Assembly (NCBI RefSeq): GCF_002117125.1
Contig: NZ_CP019344.1
Coordinates: forward strand, 1,888,501 to 1,952,500
DNA length: 64,000 nucleotides
From: Nonlabens spongiae
GTDB lineage: Bacteria > Bacteroidota > Bacteroidia > Flavobacteriales > Flavobacteriaceae
Reading direction: 5' to 3'
The translations under genes were made by a program, and so were the position numbers. Under the pieces are notes generated by a model. That model did not search any database. It saw only the letters and a list, made by a program, of their open reading frames with translations, and had not been told where the DNA came from. Positions 17,736 to 26,859 of the stretch are shown here, one piece after another (position 1 is the stretch's first letter; every line of letters starts with the position of its first letter).

Positions 17736-18386
17736 CTATATCAACCTATTCTTCCGCGCCTTCTCAACAGCTTCTAGTTTAGAATGAACCTGCAACTTTT
17801 TGTAAATGTTCTCAATGTGCTTCCTTACCGTACTGGGAGATAGAAAAAGGTTATCTGCAATCTTTGTGTAGGACAAGCCTTGGGCAAGTTGCTCCAGTAC
17901 ATCAACCTCTCTATCGGTCAGCTTAAAATCTTCTTCTTGTGACTCGGCAACTTTGATGGGAGAGCGTAGCAATCTTAATGTTTTCAGAGCAATGGAAGGG
18001 GTCATGGCCGCTCCACCCTGCATGGTAGATTCTACACCATTTTTAAGTTGTTCAGGCTGTACATCTTTTAATAAATAACCATCCGCACCGGCTTGAATAG
18101 CATCAAAAACCAAATCGTCATTATCAAACACGGTTAACATGATTATTTTAATATGTGGATATAGGGATTTAACCTCCCTAGTCGCCTCCACCCCATTCAT
18201 GATCGGCATTTCTATGTCCATAAGAATGATGTCAACGTATCTATCCTTTGCTAACTTTTCTATACAATCTTGACCATTTACCGCCGTAAATCTGAGGTCA
18301 AATGCGTCGAAAAAACTCAATTTCTCTTTAGTGGCCGCAGTGAGAAAGGAATTATCATCTACTAGCGCATACTTGATTGTGTTCAT
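17736..18386 (-). CDS. NarL/FixJ-type response regulator
   Basis: A 216-residue two-component regulator. The receiver domain (1-125) shows the acidic pair DD at 10-11, the phosphoacceptor Asp57 in DIILMDIEMP, the Thr in IIMLTVFD and the Lys in GYLLKD. A LuxR-type helix-turn-helix follows (~150-212: LTDREVDVLEQLAQGLSYTKIADNLFLSPSTVRKHIENIYKKL). It is divergent from an AraC gene, beyond which lies a HisKA_3-type TPR kinase, the usual partner class for NarL regulators. The kinase pairing is an inference from proximity. A perfect palindrome copy (18407-18422) sits 21 bp upstream of the start. Confidence 0.9.
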   Translation of the reverse strand: MNTIKYALVDDNSFLTAATKEKLSFFDAFDLRFTAVNGQDCIEKLAKDRYVDIILMDIEMPIMNGVEATREVKSLYPHIKIIMLTVFDNDDLVFDAIQAGADGYLLKDVQPEQLKNGVESTMQGGAAMTPSIALKTLRLLRSPIKVAESQEEDFKLTDREVDVLEQLAQGLSYTKIADNLFLSPSTVRKHIENIYKKLQVHSKLEAVEKARKNRLI

Positions 18387-18406
18387 GATGAGGTTATTTA
18401 ATTTTC

Positions 18407-18422
18407 CGCTTTCGCGAAAGCG
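18407..18422. repeat. Dispersed palindrome CGCTTTCGCGAAAGCG, intergenic copy
   Basis: Perfect 16-bp core between the divergent NarL and AraC genes, with the common flanks TTC on the left and AGAT on the right. Here it could affect expression of the NarL gene. Confidence 0.95.
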
Positions 18423-18523
18423 AGATCATTATTACACCCCACTAATCTATAATAATAATTAGAATGAAGGTAATTCTCGGTAGATAGACGTTCTAAAATG
18501 GACTAAATACCTATTTTTAAGTT

Positions 18524-19354
18524 ATGAAATTAGATTACCAGCACAATAGAGATGGAGGCAGGTTCACTGTAACTGATTTTACCTGTAACGCCTCTCTTGA
18601 GATGCTTAAAGACAAAAAATTATTTAAAATCATATGGTGTCGTAATGGCAAAGTAAACCTACAAATAGATGGTTATAAAGTTGAACTCATTGCAGGTCAG
18701 GTTCTTTTTTGTACACCTGTAAATCAGGTAGATATTCCTAAAAATAATCATGAAATCGTTGCCTATCTATTCAACAGAGAATTTTACTGCATCTTACAAA
18801 ACGACTCAGAAGTCTCATGCATGGGAATGCTGTTTTATGGATCTAAGAGTGCTCCCATTGCCGATTTAAATGATAAGGATATCAAAAATTTTGAAGCAAT
18901 TCTTGTTTTGCTTAAAGATGAGTTTCAAATCAAAGATCTAATTCAAGGTGAAATGCTCAGAACCTTACTTAAAAGAATGTTGATCACCGCAACTAGATTG
19001 ATTAGGAATCAGCAATTTAACAGCAGCTCTAGTATAAAGCAAATAGAATTAATAAGAAAATTCCATATTCTAGTAGAACAACATTTTAAAGAAAAACACG
19101 CGGTTGCAGACTATGCTAAACTCCTTTATAAGTCACCCAAAACGCTCTCTAATTTTTTTAAAAAGCACGAAGTCTCATCTCCTTTAAAAATCATTAACGA
19201 CAGAATTATTTCTGAGGCAAAACGATTGCTTCTTAATTCCAACTTAAGCGCAGAAGAAATAGGCTATGAACTAGGTTATAAAGAGCCGAGCCACTTTTCA
19301 AAATTTTTCAAAAAGCATGTAGGCATGTCACCACTCAGTTTCAGAAAAAGCTAA
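18524..19354 (+). CDS. AraC family transcriptional regulator
   Basis: A 276-residue protein. The N-terminal half (~1-130) looks like a cupin-type sensor (KIIWCRNGKVNLQIDGYKVEL, GQVLFCTPVNQVD). The C-terminal ~100 residues contain the two AraC helix-turn-helix motifs: HAVADYAKLLYKSPKTLSNFFKK, then LSAEEIGYELGYKEPSHFSKFFKKHVGMSPLSFR. It probably binds a small effector and controls a nearby operon; the effector is unknown. It lies between a NarL-type regulator and a TPR kinase, so the three may form one signalling locus. Confidence 0.88.
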   Translation: MKLDYQHNRDGGRFTVTDFTCNASLEMLKDKKLFKIIWCRNGKVNLQIDGYKVELIAGQVLFCTPVNQVDIPKNNHEIVAYLFNREFYCILQNDSEVSCMGMLFYGSKSAPIADLNDKDIKNFEAILVLLKDEFQIKDLIQGEMLRTLLKRMLITATRLIRNQQFNSSSSIKQIELIRKFHILVEQHFKEKHAVADYAKLLYKSPKTLSNFFKKHEVSSPLKIINDRIISEAKRLLLNSNLSAEEIGYELGYKEPSHFSKFFKKHVGMSPLSFRKS

Positions 19355-19579
19355 TACTGAAATCTTAAGCATCACTCAATTTACAAAAGCATATAGTATA
19401 TATTAGTTTATACTTTTCTGTAAAGCGCCCTTTAACCAATCAATTTTCCAAAGAAATTTTGGGCTCAATCCTTTTCATAACCCTTAATTTCAACAAGAGA
19501 TAGCTATCATTTAAACTACAAACCCGATCTCTAAAACTTTGTTAATTTGTCTATATTAGCCTATTGCAAAATCATTTAG

Positions 19580-21517
19580 ATGAAAAGATTCCTTATCCTC
19601 GTTCTTATAATATCAGGTTTCTGTTTTGCGCAATCACCGCTTGATACCGCACACGCAGATCTTAAAAATGCTGAAAATGCTAAAGACAGCATAAAGGCTT
19701 ATCAAGACATTGCCTGGTTTATTCAGCGCAGTCACATTGATTCTTCTTTTTATTACAACGAGAAAGCTCAAGCCATTGCTGAACGTATCAATGATCAAGA
19801 TGCCATAAACACAAACAATAAAGAACTTGCTGGGTACTTATATCGTTCAGGAAAGTACGAGGAGGCCAAAAAGGCTTACCTAGATGTTTTAAAAATTTAC
19901 GAAAAAGCCGGTGACAGCCTTAATGTGGCAAAAATTAATACCAATCTAGGTGCCGTCTATCAAAGTGGATCTGAGTCTCAAAAAGCTATGGAAAGCTATA
20001 TTAGTGCTTTAAGGTTTTTTGAAACTGATGAAAAATATCTGGCAAATACCGCCACTACTCTAGCTAACATAGGTGTGCTGTACAAATCCATGGGCAACAC
20101 CCAGAAAGCACTCGATTCTTACTTAAAAGCAGAAAAAATTCATCAAGCTACGGATAATGTCATGGCACTTGCCAACATCAAACTTAATCTGGGTGGGCTG
20201 TATGTAGATCAAAAAGACTTTGAAAAGGGTGAAAAGTACCTTACGGAGGCAAGAAATATTTGTCTAGAAACCAATAACTACTACACGCTCGCGGCTGTTG
20301 ATCAAAATCTAGGAACAATTGAAACCGCAAATGGAAATTATGATGATGCTCTCGAGTATTTCAATGAATCTTTAAGCATCAAAACACAAATAGGCGATTT
20401 GAATGAAGCTGCAACCACCAAAGTGAGTATCGCCACCATCCAGACTGAATTAGAAGATTATGATTCTGCGGTTAAAAATTTGAAAGAAGCCATTTCAGTA
20501 TTTGAAGAAAACAACAATTCAGAGCGATTGTTGATCGCCTATCCCGCGCTCAATGCCGCTTACATTTATATGAATGAGCAGGATAGTGCTTTTGTTTATT
20601 TGGACAAGTACACGATGTTGCGAGACAAAATCGCTCGAGAAGATGCGGTAAGAATTACCTCTGAGCTTGACGCAAAATATGAAGCTGAAAAAAAAGACCG
20701 CCAGCTCGCAGAACAACGTAATGAGATCCTAAAAAAAGAGCTAGAAGTCAATCAGCGCAACAATATGCTCATTCTATTGGGACTTGTCTTGCTTGCAGCA
20801 TTGATTTTAGGTTACTTATTATATAGACAGCAAAAACTAAAAAACAGACAGCTCAAACAAGAGGCAGAATTAAGAGAAGCGCAAGCACAATTAGAAACTC
20901 AAGAAAGATTGCAACAGCAAAGACTGCGGATATCGCGTGACTTACATGATAACATCGGTAGTCAGCTTACCTTTCTCATTTCCTCTCTCGACAATCTTAA
21001 ATACGCTCAAAATGTAAGTAAGGAAATTGCCAATGAGAAACTGGACAACCTCAGCACCTTTACCCGATCTACCATTACAGAATTACGCGACACGATCTGG
21101 GCAATGAACAAAAATGACATTTCAATCCAAGATCTCAAGGACCGTTTATTGATTCATCAAGGCAATGCTCAAAATGCGGGTAAAAACTTCACCGTGGAAT
21201 TTGCTGATAATGTGAACGTGAACGAGCAGTTCAATTCTGTAAGGGGAATGCATTACTTCAGGATCGTTCAGGAAGCCATCAATAATGCTATGAAATATGC
21301 AGATACTGATGATGTTTCCGTAAAATTTGAAAAACAGGGCAACCAATTGGTGACTCGCGTAAATGATCGCGGTAGGGGTTTTGATCCTGAAAAGCAAGAA
21401 ACTGGTAATGGCCTCAGAAATATGAAAGAACGGGCCCAACTTATGGAGGGCAGCGTAAAGATTCATTCAGAACCAGGGAATGGAACAGAAATCACCATTT
21501 CTGCTCCCGTTAATTGA
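19580..21517 (+). CDS. TPR-containing sensor histidine kinase (HisKA_3 type)
   Basis: A 645-residue protein: signal peptide (LILVLIISGFCFAQ), about six tetratricopeptide repeats (~30-350) predicted periplasmic, one transmembrane segment (~395-415, MLILLGLVLLAALILGYLLY), a coiled coil, then a HisKA_3 dimerisation region with phosphoacceptor His456 in RISRDLHDNIGSQL. The GHKL ATPase follows, with RIVQEAINNAMKYA (N box), DRGRGFD (G1) and GNGLRNMKERAQLMEG (G2). This architecture is common in Bacteroidota and pairs with NarL regulators such as the one at 17736-18386. The signal sensed is unknown. Confidence 0.9.
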   Translation: MKRFLILVLIISGFCFAQSPLDTAHADLKNAENAKDSIKAYQDIAWFIQRSHIDSSFYYNEKAQAIAERINDQDAINTNNKELAGYLYRSGKYEEAKKAYLDVLKIYEKAGDSLNVAKINTNLGAVYQSGSESQKAMESYISALRFFETDEKYLANTATTLANIGVLYKSMGNTQKALDSYLKAEKIHQATDNVMALANIKLNLGGLYVDQKDFEKGEKYLTEARNICLETNNYYTLAAVDQNLGTIETANGNYDDALEYFNESLSIKTQIGDLNEAATTKVSIATIQTELEDYDSAVKNLKEAISVFEENNNSERLLIAYPALNAAYIYMNEQDSAFVYLDKYTMLRDKIAREDAVRITSELDAKYEAEKKDRQLAEQRNEILKKELEVNQRNNMLILLGLVLLAALILGYLLYRQQKLKNRQLKQEAELREAQAQLETQERLQQQRLRISRDLHDNIGSQLTFLISSLDNLKYAQNVSKEIANEKLDNLSTFTRSTITELRDTIWAMNKNDISIQDLKDRLLIHQGNAQNAGKNFTVEFADNVNVNEQFNSVRGMHYFRIVQEAINNAMKYADTDDVSVKFEKQGNQLVTRVNDRGRGFDPEKQETGNGLRNMKERAQLMEGSVKIHSEPGNGTEITISAPVN

Positions 21518-21522
21518 TCCTA

Positions 21523-21864
21523 TTACTCTGAGATAATTTCTAGAGTTCGCACATAATTTTTGACCGAAGCCTGAACTTGAGCAAGTCTCAAAACATACTG
21601 CGGTAATTGAACAGCAAGTTCTTGATGGTCATCAAGGCAAGCTTGAATATTTTGATCCGTCCATCGCAGTTCTTGCATGAGCAACTGATTTTTGGCACGG
21701 TTCTCATGAGCCAGAACCGATTGTGATCTCCTGATCGTTCTCAATTCCTCCCGCTGCTTTGAAGCTGCCCTCATCATTTTATTATTCCGTATAATAATCG
21801 TGATGATGCCTATTAAAAACAGCAACATTATGAGCAATACGAAATAATTGAGAAAAGCATTCAT
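21523..21864 (-). CDS. Small single-pass membrane protein, unknown function
   Basis: A 113-residue protein with one N-terminal membrane helix (YFVLLIMLLFLIGIITIII) followed by a basic, helical, probably coiled-coil cytoplasmic region (MRAASKQREELRTIRRSQSVLAHE). It ends 5 bp from the convergent kinase stop and lies just downstream of a lipoprotein gene on the same strand, with a 47-bp gap. No family recognised. Confidence 0.6.
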   Translation of the reverse strand: MNAFLNYFVLLIMLLFLIGIITIIIRNNKMMRAASKQREELRTIRRSQSVLAHENRAKNQLLMQELRWTDQNIQACLDDHQELAVQLPQYVLRLAQVQASVKNYVRTLEIISE

Positions 21865-21911
21865 GGCAGCATCATGCAGGGTTTAGATTTAGAATAGATT
21901 TCTACGATATA

Positions 21912-22301
21912 CTATTTCCCTACCACGTCCAGCGATCTCACGATATTGAATCGGTCATCAGTGAGGTGCATTTGTACGTCATCGTTTTCAAAGATTTGCA
22001 TTTGAGCCAGCAATGCCACCGCATTGAAACTATAGTCGAGACTCTTGTCCGTATGATATTGATCTACCGCTACCATTTTGATATTAACGATACTATCTTT
22101 AAGAATCTGGAAGGAAGCCGTACCATTTTCACCATACCCCATGGTGTCCATCATTACTGAAAATCGCTGTGCCTGTTCTTTAATGGAATCCGGTTTATAG
22201 AAAACCTCAACACCATTTGATTCCACACTAGGCCCGTACCCATCAAGATCGCAACTTGCCAAGGTCATAACGACCGCCAGCAATAAAATAACTTTTTTCA
22301 T
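21912..22301 (-). CDS. Small lipoprotein, unknown function
   Basis: A 129-residue protein with a clear lipoprotein signal (KKVILLLAVVMTLASC; Cys17). The mature part is acidic, with a KEQAQRFSVMMDTMGYGENGTASFQILKDSIVNIKMVAVDQYH-type stretch and no motif I can name. It probably sits in the outer or inner membrane leaflet. It may be co-transcribed with the small membrane protein that follows. Confidence 0.7.
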   Translation of the reverse strand: MKKVILLLAVVMTLASCDLDGYGPSVESNGVEVFYKPDSIKEQAQRFSVMMDTMGYGENGTASFQILKDSIVNIKMVAVDQYHTDKSLDYSFNAVALLAQMQIFENDDVQMHLTDDRFNIVRSLDVVGK

Positions 22302-22391
22302 AAGATTAAATTTAGAACTACAAATTTGCCTCCCTTCTCAAGTTTGATCAATACGGCAAATGCCCTAGATCGCTCACTTTTATGTCAAAGC

Positions 22392-22449
22392 TCACAACTC
22401 ATCGCTCACAGCTCATAGCTCATAGCTCATAGCTCATAGCTCATAGCTC
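22392..22449. repeat. Short tandem repeat of AGCTCAT-type units
   Basis: About eight imperfect copies of a 7-bp unit (AGCTCAT, with early variants ending CAC or CGC) in the gap between the divergent lipoprotein and BNR-protein genes. Probably polymorphic by slippage. Confidence 0.85.
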
Positions 22450-22507
22450 AAAATTCCACTTTACTTCGTAACTTTTCCCTTTCAATTTTGTTTACCATTA
22501 TTTCGAT

Positions 22508-25500
22508 ATGAAGAATCCTTTAATTTGGTCTATTATTTTAATTGTTCTCGCTTTCGCGAAAGCGGAATCGCAACAACTTCCCGAGCCGCCCGTGGCACAG
22601 AAATTTTACGAAAGCCAAGAGTTCAGACAGCTCGGCCCTTTCAGAGGTGGCCGAAGTGCAGCCGTGACCGGAGTTGCTGGCAAGCCTAATCTGTTCTATT
22701 TTGGAGGAACCGGTGGTGGTGTCTGGAAAACAGAAGACGGTGGCCGCACATGGGAGAATATCTCAGATGGATATTTTGGCGGATCCATAGGCGCAGTAAG
22801 CGTTGCGCCCAGCGATCATAACGTGATCTACGTGGGCGGCGGTGAGAAAACCGTGAGAGGAAACGTTTCCAGCGGTTATGGAATCTGGAAAACAGAAGAT
22901 GCTGGTAAAACCTGGAAAAAGGCAGGGCTTCCAGAAAGCAGACACGTGCCACGCATCGCAATCGACCCCAATAATCCAGATGTAGTCTATGCTGCAGTTT
23001 TGGGAAACATCTACAAACCCACACCAGATCGAGGTGTTTATAAAAGTACCGATGGTGGGAAAAGCTGGAAGAAAACCCTTTTTGCCAATGAGCAGGCAGG
23101 CGCGGTTGATCTCATCATCGATCCAAGTAATCCGCGTAATATTTATGCTACTACATGGCGCGTGCAACGCACACCTTACAGCCTATCCAGCGGTGGTGAA
23201 GGCAGTGCGATGTGGAAAAGTACCGATTATGGTGAAACCTGGAAGGAAATTTCAAAAAATGAAGGGTTTGCAAAAGGAACTTTAGGCATCATGGGAGTTA
23301 CCGTTTCTCCCTTAGATTCTGATCGGGTTTACGCTATCGTTGAAAACAAAGATGAAGGCGGTGTTTACCGCAGCGATAACGGAGGTCTAACTTGGCGCAG
23401 AACCAATAGCGATCGTAGCCTGCGACAGCGTGCCTGGTACTACACCAGAATCTATGCTGACAGCCAGAATAAGGATCAAGTCTATGTAGTAAATGTGTCC
23501 TACCATAAAAGTGCGGATGGTGGACGCTCCTTCTCAAGCGCAAGAGCTCCGCACGGTGACCACCACGATCTGTGGATCGCACCAGAAGACCCCAATCGTA
23601 TGATTATGGGAGACGACGGTGGCGCACAAATTACTTATGATGGAGGAGGGACTTGGAGCACCTACCATAATCAGCCTACCTCGCAATTCTACCGCGTTAC
23701 GACCGACGACTCTTTCCCTTACAGGATTTACGTTGCTCAGCAGGACAATGGAACGATTAGAATTCCACATAGGACAACTGGCTACAGCATTTCAGAAACG
23801 GACTGGGAAGGAACCGCAGGTGGGGAAAGTGCTCATATTGCCGTTGACCCAAAGGACAACGACATTGTTTATGGAGGAAGTTACGGTGGTTTTCTCACCC
23901 GCTATAATCATAAGACTAACCAGCAACGAGCGATCAATGTGTGGCCAGATAATCCTATGGGTCACGGTGCAGAGGGAATGAAATACCGTTTTCAATGGAA
24001 CTTCCCCATCTTTTTCTCCAAGCATGAACCAGAGAAGCTGTACGCCTTTTCAAATCAGGTGCATGTAACCACAAATGAGGGTCAGAGCTGGGAAACCATC
24101 TCGCCAGACCTTACGAGAAACGATCCCTCAAAACTGGGCAGCAGCGGTGGACCGATCACTCAAGATAATACGGGAGTGGAATATTATTGTACGATTTTCG
24201 CAGCGGCAGAATCTCCCCTTAAAAAAGGAGAACTCTGGATAGGGAGCGATGATGGCTTGATTCATTTGAGTACAAATGGCGGTAAAAACTGGAGCAATAT
24301 CACACCCAAAAAGCTTCCAGAATGGTCGCAAATCAACAGCATCGAGCCCAGCCGTTACGATCCCGCGACTTGTTATGTGGCCGCTACACGGTATAAATTG
24401 GGTGATTTCACTCCTTACCTCTATAAAACCACGGACTACGGTAAATCTTGGAAACTCATTACAGACGGCATTCCTGCAGAGTTCTTTTCACGGGTGGTAA
24501 GAGAAGACGATAAGGATCCTAACATTCTATACTCAGGAACGGAAACAGGTCTTTTCATATCTACCAACGCTGGCGGTAGCTGGATGCCGTTCCAGATGAA
24601 CCTGCCTATCGTACCAGTAACAGATCTGGCAGTGAAGAACAACAATCTTATCGTGGCGACCCAGGGACGTAGTTTATGGATTCATGATGATCTGGAACTG
24701 GTAAGACAGGGACTTAAAATGAGTTCGCTCCTGCCTGCCAAGGCACGACAGGCAGGTTCGCGAAAGCGAGATAACGCCATACTTCTTAAACCTAAAGATG
24801 CCTACCGCATGCAAGGTGGTGGAAGATCAGGTTCTCTATTAAGCGGTGAAAACCATCCCGCGGGAGTTCAAGTGCATTTTTATTTACCGGAGTATAATAA
24901 AAAAGACACCGTGGCTCTTTCATTTTATGACGAGAAGGACAAGCTGATCAAGACTTTTGGCACACATGAGAAGGAAAGTAAGCTCGAAGTCAAGGAAGGA
25001 GCCAATAAATTTAATTGGAATACGGTTTATGATGGCGCAGAAAAGCTGGATGGAATGATATTGTGGTGGGCTAACCTTTCAGGCCCTCGAGCTGTTCCGG
25101 GAACTTATAAAGTAGAGCTTAATGTCAATGGAGAAGTTCAAGAGCAAAACTTCAAAATTATGGCCACTCCAGATAGTGAAGCTACCGTAGCAGATATGCA
25201 AATGCAGTTTGACTTCATTTCGGAAGTCAATGCAACAGTAGACGAGGCTCACAAATCCATCAAAAACATCAGGAGTTTTTCCAAAAAGCTTGATGCTTTC
25301 AACAGTTTCTATGGCGACAGCGAGGACGATAAAGTTCAGGAGATGGTAAAAATGGCCAAGGAAATGAAGGAGAAATTCAGCGAGGTGGAAAAAGCCCTTT
25401 ATCAAACCCAAAACCGCAGCGGTCAGGATCCACTAAACTTCCCGATACGACTGACCAATAAACTGGCTCACCTCAACAGTCTTGCACAAGTAGGCGACTA

Positions 25501-25660
25501 CGCTCCTACAGATCAAAGCATCCAAGTCAAAAATGAACTTACAGCAGAGATCAATAAGGAACTGGGCAAATTCAACGAAATCTTAAATCAAGACATCAAA
25601 GAGTTTAATAAGCGATTTAGGGAACTGGGATTGGATTATTTAATGGTGGAGAAGGAATAA
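22508..25660 (+). CDS. Secreted BNR-repeat / sortilin-like (VPS10) beta-propeller protein
   Basis: A 1,050-residue secreted protein. The signal segment (IWSIILIVLAFAKAESQQ) ends in a perfect dispersed palindrome (22549-22564) read as AFAKA. The N-terminal ~720 residues form a propeller with many Asp-box repeats (KTEDGGRTWENI, KTEDAGKTWKKA, STDGGKSWKK, STDYGETWKEI, YRSDNGGLTWRR, TNEGQSWETI, STNGGKNWSNI, TTDYGKSWKLI). The remainder carries an Ig-like segment (~830-900) and a helical tail. Annotated family members are called glycosyl hydrolases, but no catalytic residues can be assigned here. A composite palindrome (24725-24770) encodes LPAKARQAGSRKRD at the propeller/C-terminal junction. Confidence 0.85.
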   Translation: MKNPLIWSIILIVLAFAKAESQQLPEPPVAQKFYESQEFRQLGPFRGGRSAAVTGVAGKPNLFYFGGTGGGVWKTEDGGRTWENISDGYFGGSIGAVSVAPSDHNVIYVGGGEKTVRGNVSSGYGIWKTEDAGKTWKKAGLPESRHVPRIAIDPNNPDVVYAAVLGNIYKPTPDRGVYKSTDGGKSWKKTLFANEQAGAVDLIIDPSNPRNIYATTWRVQRTPYSLSSGGEGSAMWKSTDYGETWKEISKNEGFAKGTLGIMGVTVSPLDSDRVYAIVENKDEGGVYRSDNGGLTWRRTNSDRSLRQRAWYYTRIYADSQNKDQVYVVNVSYHKSADGGRSFSSARAPHGDHHDLWIAPEDPNRMIMGDDGGAQITYDGGGTWSTYHNQPTSQFYRVTTDDSFPYRIYVAQQDNGTIRIPHRTTGYSISETDWEGTAGGESAHIAVDPKDNDIVYGGSYGGFLTRYNHKTNQQRAINVWPDNPMGHGAEGMKYRFQWNFPIFFSKHEPEKLYAFSNQVHVTTNEGQSWETISPDLTRNDPSKLGSSGGPITQDNTGVEYYCTIFAAAESPLKKGELWIGSDDGLIHLSTNGGKNWSNITPKKLPEWSQINSIEPSRYDPATCYVAATRYKLGDFTPYLYKTTDYGKSWKLITDGIPAEFFSRVVREDDKDPNILYSGTETGLFISTNAGGSWMPFQMNLPIVPVTDLAVKNNNLIVATQGRSLWIHDDLELVRQGLKMSSLLPAKARQAGSRKRDNAILLKPKDAYRMQGGGRSGSLLSGENHPAGVQVHFYLPEYNKKDTVALSFYDEKDKLIKTFGTHEKESKLEVKEGANKFNWNTVYDGAEKLDGMILWWANLSGPRAVPGTYKVELNVNGEVQEQNFKIMATPDSEATVADMQMQFDFISEVNATVDEAHKSIKNIRSFSKKLDAFNSFYGDSEDDKVQEMVKMAKEMKEKFSEVEKALYQTQNRSGQDPLNFPIRLTNKLAHLNSLAQVGDYAPTDQSIQVKNELTAEINKELGKFNEILNQDIKEFNKRFRELGLDYLMVEKE
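22549..22564. repeat. Dispersed palindrome CGCTTTCGCGAAAGCG, in signal peptide of BNR gene
   Basis: Perfect core coding for AFAKA at the signal peptide end. The flanks are in the reverse orientation (TCT left, GAATC right). Confidence 0.95.
24725..24770. repeat. Composite palindrome: CCTGCC...GGCAGG hairpin nested in the dispersed palindrome
   Basis: The left arm TCGCT (24725-24729) and the right part TTCGCGAAAGCGAG (24757-24770) of the dispersed palindrome are split by a 27-bp imperfect palindrome (24730-24756: CCTGCCTGCC, then GACAGGCAGG). The whole stays in frame in the BNR gene. Confidence 0.8.
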
Positions 25661-25663
25661 GAC

Positions 25664-26080
25664 ATGGAAGTACTAAGTGGTATATGGAAAGGATATTATG
25701 AATATGGTCTAGGTTATGATCTACCTTATTTTGGTGAGCGTGTGAAAATTGAATATCATTTGGATTTCAAAAACTTCAATTTGACCGGCACCACTTATGA
25801 AGAACCATCAGAATTTTCAGTCGACTCAAAAGGTTCAATTGATGGGTTCATTGAAGATACGCTTGTTTCTTTCACAAAGAAATATCCAATTTATCCAACT
25901 GTAAATGAAAACGGTAGTATTGAGCTCAAACCTGGTGAGTTGATTGTCAATCATACTGGATATTACGATAGGGAACGTCAATCGATATATGGCTTGTGGA
26001 CTATCAACAACCCAGATACCGTGAATGAAGAATATGAGATGCAGCAAAGCGAAGGAATCTGGTTGGTTTCAAAAGAGTAG
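25664..26080 (+). CDS. Hypothetical cytoplasmic protein
   Basis: A 138-residue protein without a signal peptide, rich in aromatic residues and beta-strand pattern (MEVLSGIWKGYYEYG, VKIEYHLDFKNFNLTGTTYE, IYGLWTINNPDTVNEEYEM). It could be a small beta-barrel of lipocalin-like type, but no family is recognised. It starts 3 bp after the BNR gene stop and 16 bp before the Uma2 gene, so all three may be co-transcribed. Confidence 0.65.
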   Translation: MEVLSGIWKGYYEYGLGYDLPYFGERVKIEYHLDFKNFNLTGTTYEEPSEFSVDSKGSIDGFIEDTLVSFTKKYPIYPTVNENGSIELKPGELIVNHTGYYDRERQSIYGLWTINNPDTVNEEYEMQQSEGIWLVSKE

Positions 26081-26096
26081 ATGATAAAATGTTTCG

Positions 26097-26699
26097 ATGG
26101 AAAAACAAGTCGCCAGAATAAAAGATTTGGATTTGAATAAGCGCTATTCGTACGCTGATTACAAAAAATGGACTTTCGAGGAAAGATTAGAACTGTTTGA
26201 TGGACGTGTTCACCTATGTGACAAAACCACTTACAGGATTCATCAAAAAGTCACTGGCAATGTATTCGCTAATCTTTTCAATCAATCAATTATTAGACAA
26301 TGTGAAATTTACATGCTGCCATTTGATGTTGTCCTTTCTAAAAACATTAATGTTAAGGACGAAGAAGTGTTTACCGTAGTACAACCCGACATTTGTATCA
26401 TATGTGATCCAGAAAAATTGACCGAGGCAGGTTGTACGGGTGCTCCTGACTTGATTGTAGAGATCATTTCACATTCCACGGCCAAAAAAGATTATAACGA
26501 AAAGTTCAATCTGTATCAGGAAAATGGTGTGAAAGAATACTGGATCATCAACCCAACACTGGAAAATGCTGTGGATACCTATATTCTGGATAATGAAGGA
26601 GTCTACCAATTGAACCATCAATTTGAAAAAGGTAATGGAATTGTCACTACTCCCCTTTTTCCAGACCTGCAATTGAATTGCTCCGATTTCTTTAGATAG
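26097..26699 (+). CDS. Uma2 family (DUF820) PD-(D/E)XK nuclease-like protein
   Basis: A 200-residue protein with the Uma2 pattern: YADYKKW near the N-terminus, ERLELFDGRVH, then VQPDICII (active-site Asp), GAPDLIVEIIS (Glu-x-x-Ser) and STAKKDYNEKFNLYQENGVKEYWIINP. The family has the restriction-endonuclease fold with putative D...ExK-type residues; its biological role is mostly unknown, though cyanobacteria and Bacteroidota carry many copies. It ends just before the tRNA-Arg locus. Confidence 0.85.
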   Translation: MEKQVARIKDLDLNKRYSYADYKKWTFEERLELFDGRVHLCDKTTYRIHQKVTGNVFANLFNQSIIRQCEIYMLPFDVVLSKNINVKDEEVFTVVQPDICIICDPEKLTEAGCTGAPDLIVEIISHSTAKKDYNEKFNLYQENGVKEYWIINPTLENAVDTYILDNEGVYQLNHQFEKGNGIVTTPLFPDLQLNCSDFFR

Positions 26700-26722
26700 A
26701 TATAGAGATACCCTTATATTTG
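26691..26722 (+). promoter_or_regulatory. Probable promoter of the tRNA-Arg locus
   Basis: TATATTTG (26715-26722) matches the Bacteroidota -7 consensus exactly; TTTA (26691-26694) lies 20 nt upstream as a weak -33 box. Transcription would begin before the two tRNA-like repeats, placing them in the tRNA precursor. Confidence 0.55.
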
Positions 26723-26735
26723 CGAGCCTAAAATA

Positions 26736-26859
26736 GGCCACGCAGCTCATCCCGATAGCCATCGGGAGAATAGAGCAAATGGCTTTATAAAATACACGGC
26801 CCTGTGGCGCATCCCGATAGCTATCGGGAGAATATCGCAACTGGGTTAGTAAAATACTT
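26736..26859 (+). repeat. Two 62-bp tRNA-like 5' repeats with a palindrome in the D-loop position
   Basis: Unit 1 (26736-26797) and unit 2 (26798-26859) have the same length and roughly three quarters identity, and the real tRNA begins at the third period (26860). Unit 2 starts with the same 14 bases as the tRNA (GGCCCTGTGGCGCA). Each then carries TCCCGATAG(C/C,T)...ATCGGGA where a tRNA has its D-loop, followed by GAATA and the closing D-stem half. D-stem halves differ yet still pair (GCTC/GAGC in unit 1; GCG/CGC in unit 2). Both end in a TAAAATAC stretch. Confidence 0.8.

Noticed and set aside
22686..23770. Arg/His/Cys-rich minus-strand frames inside the BNR gene
   Set aside because: Antisense shadows of the Asp-box repeats; no homology or leader.
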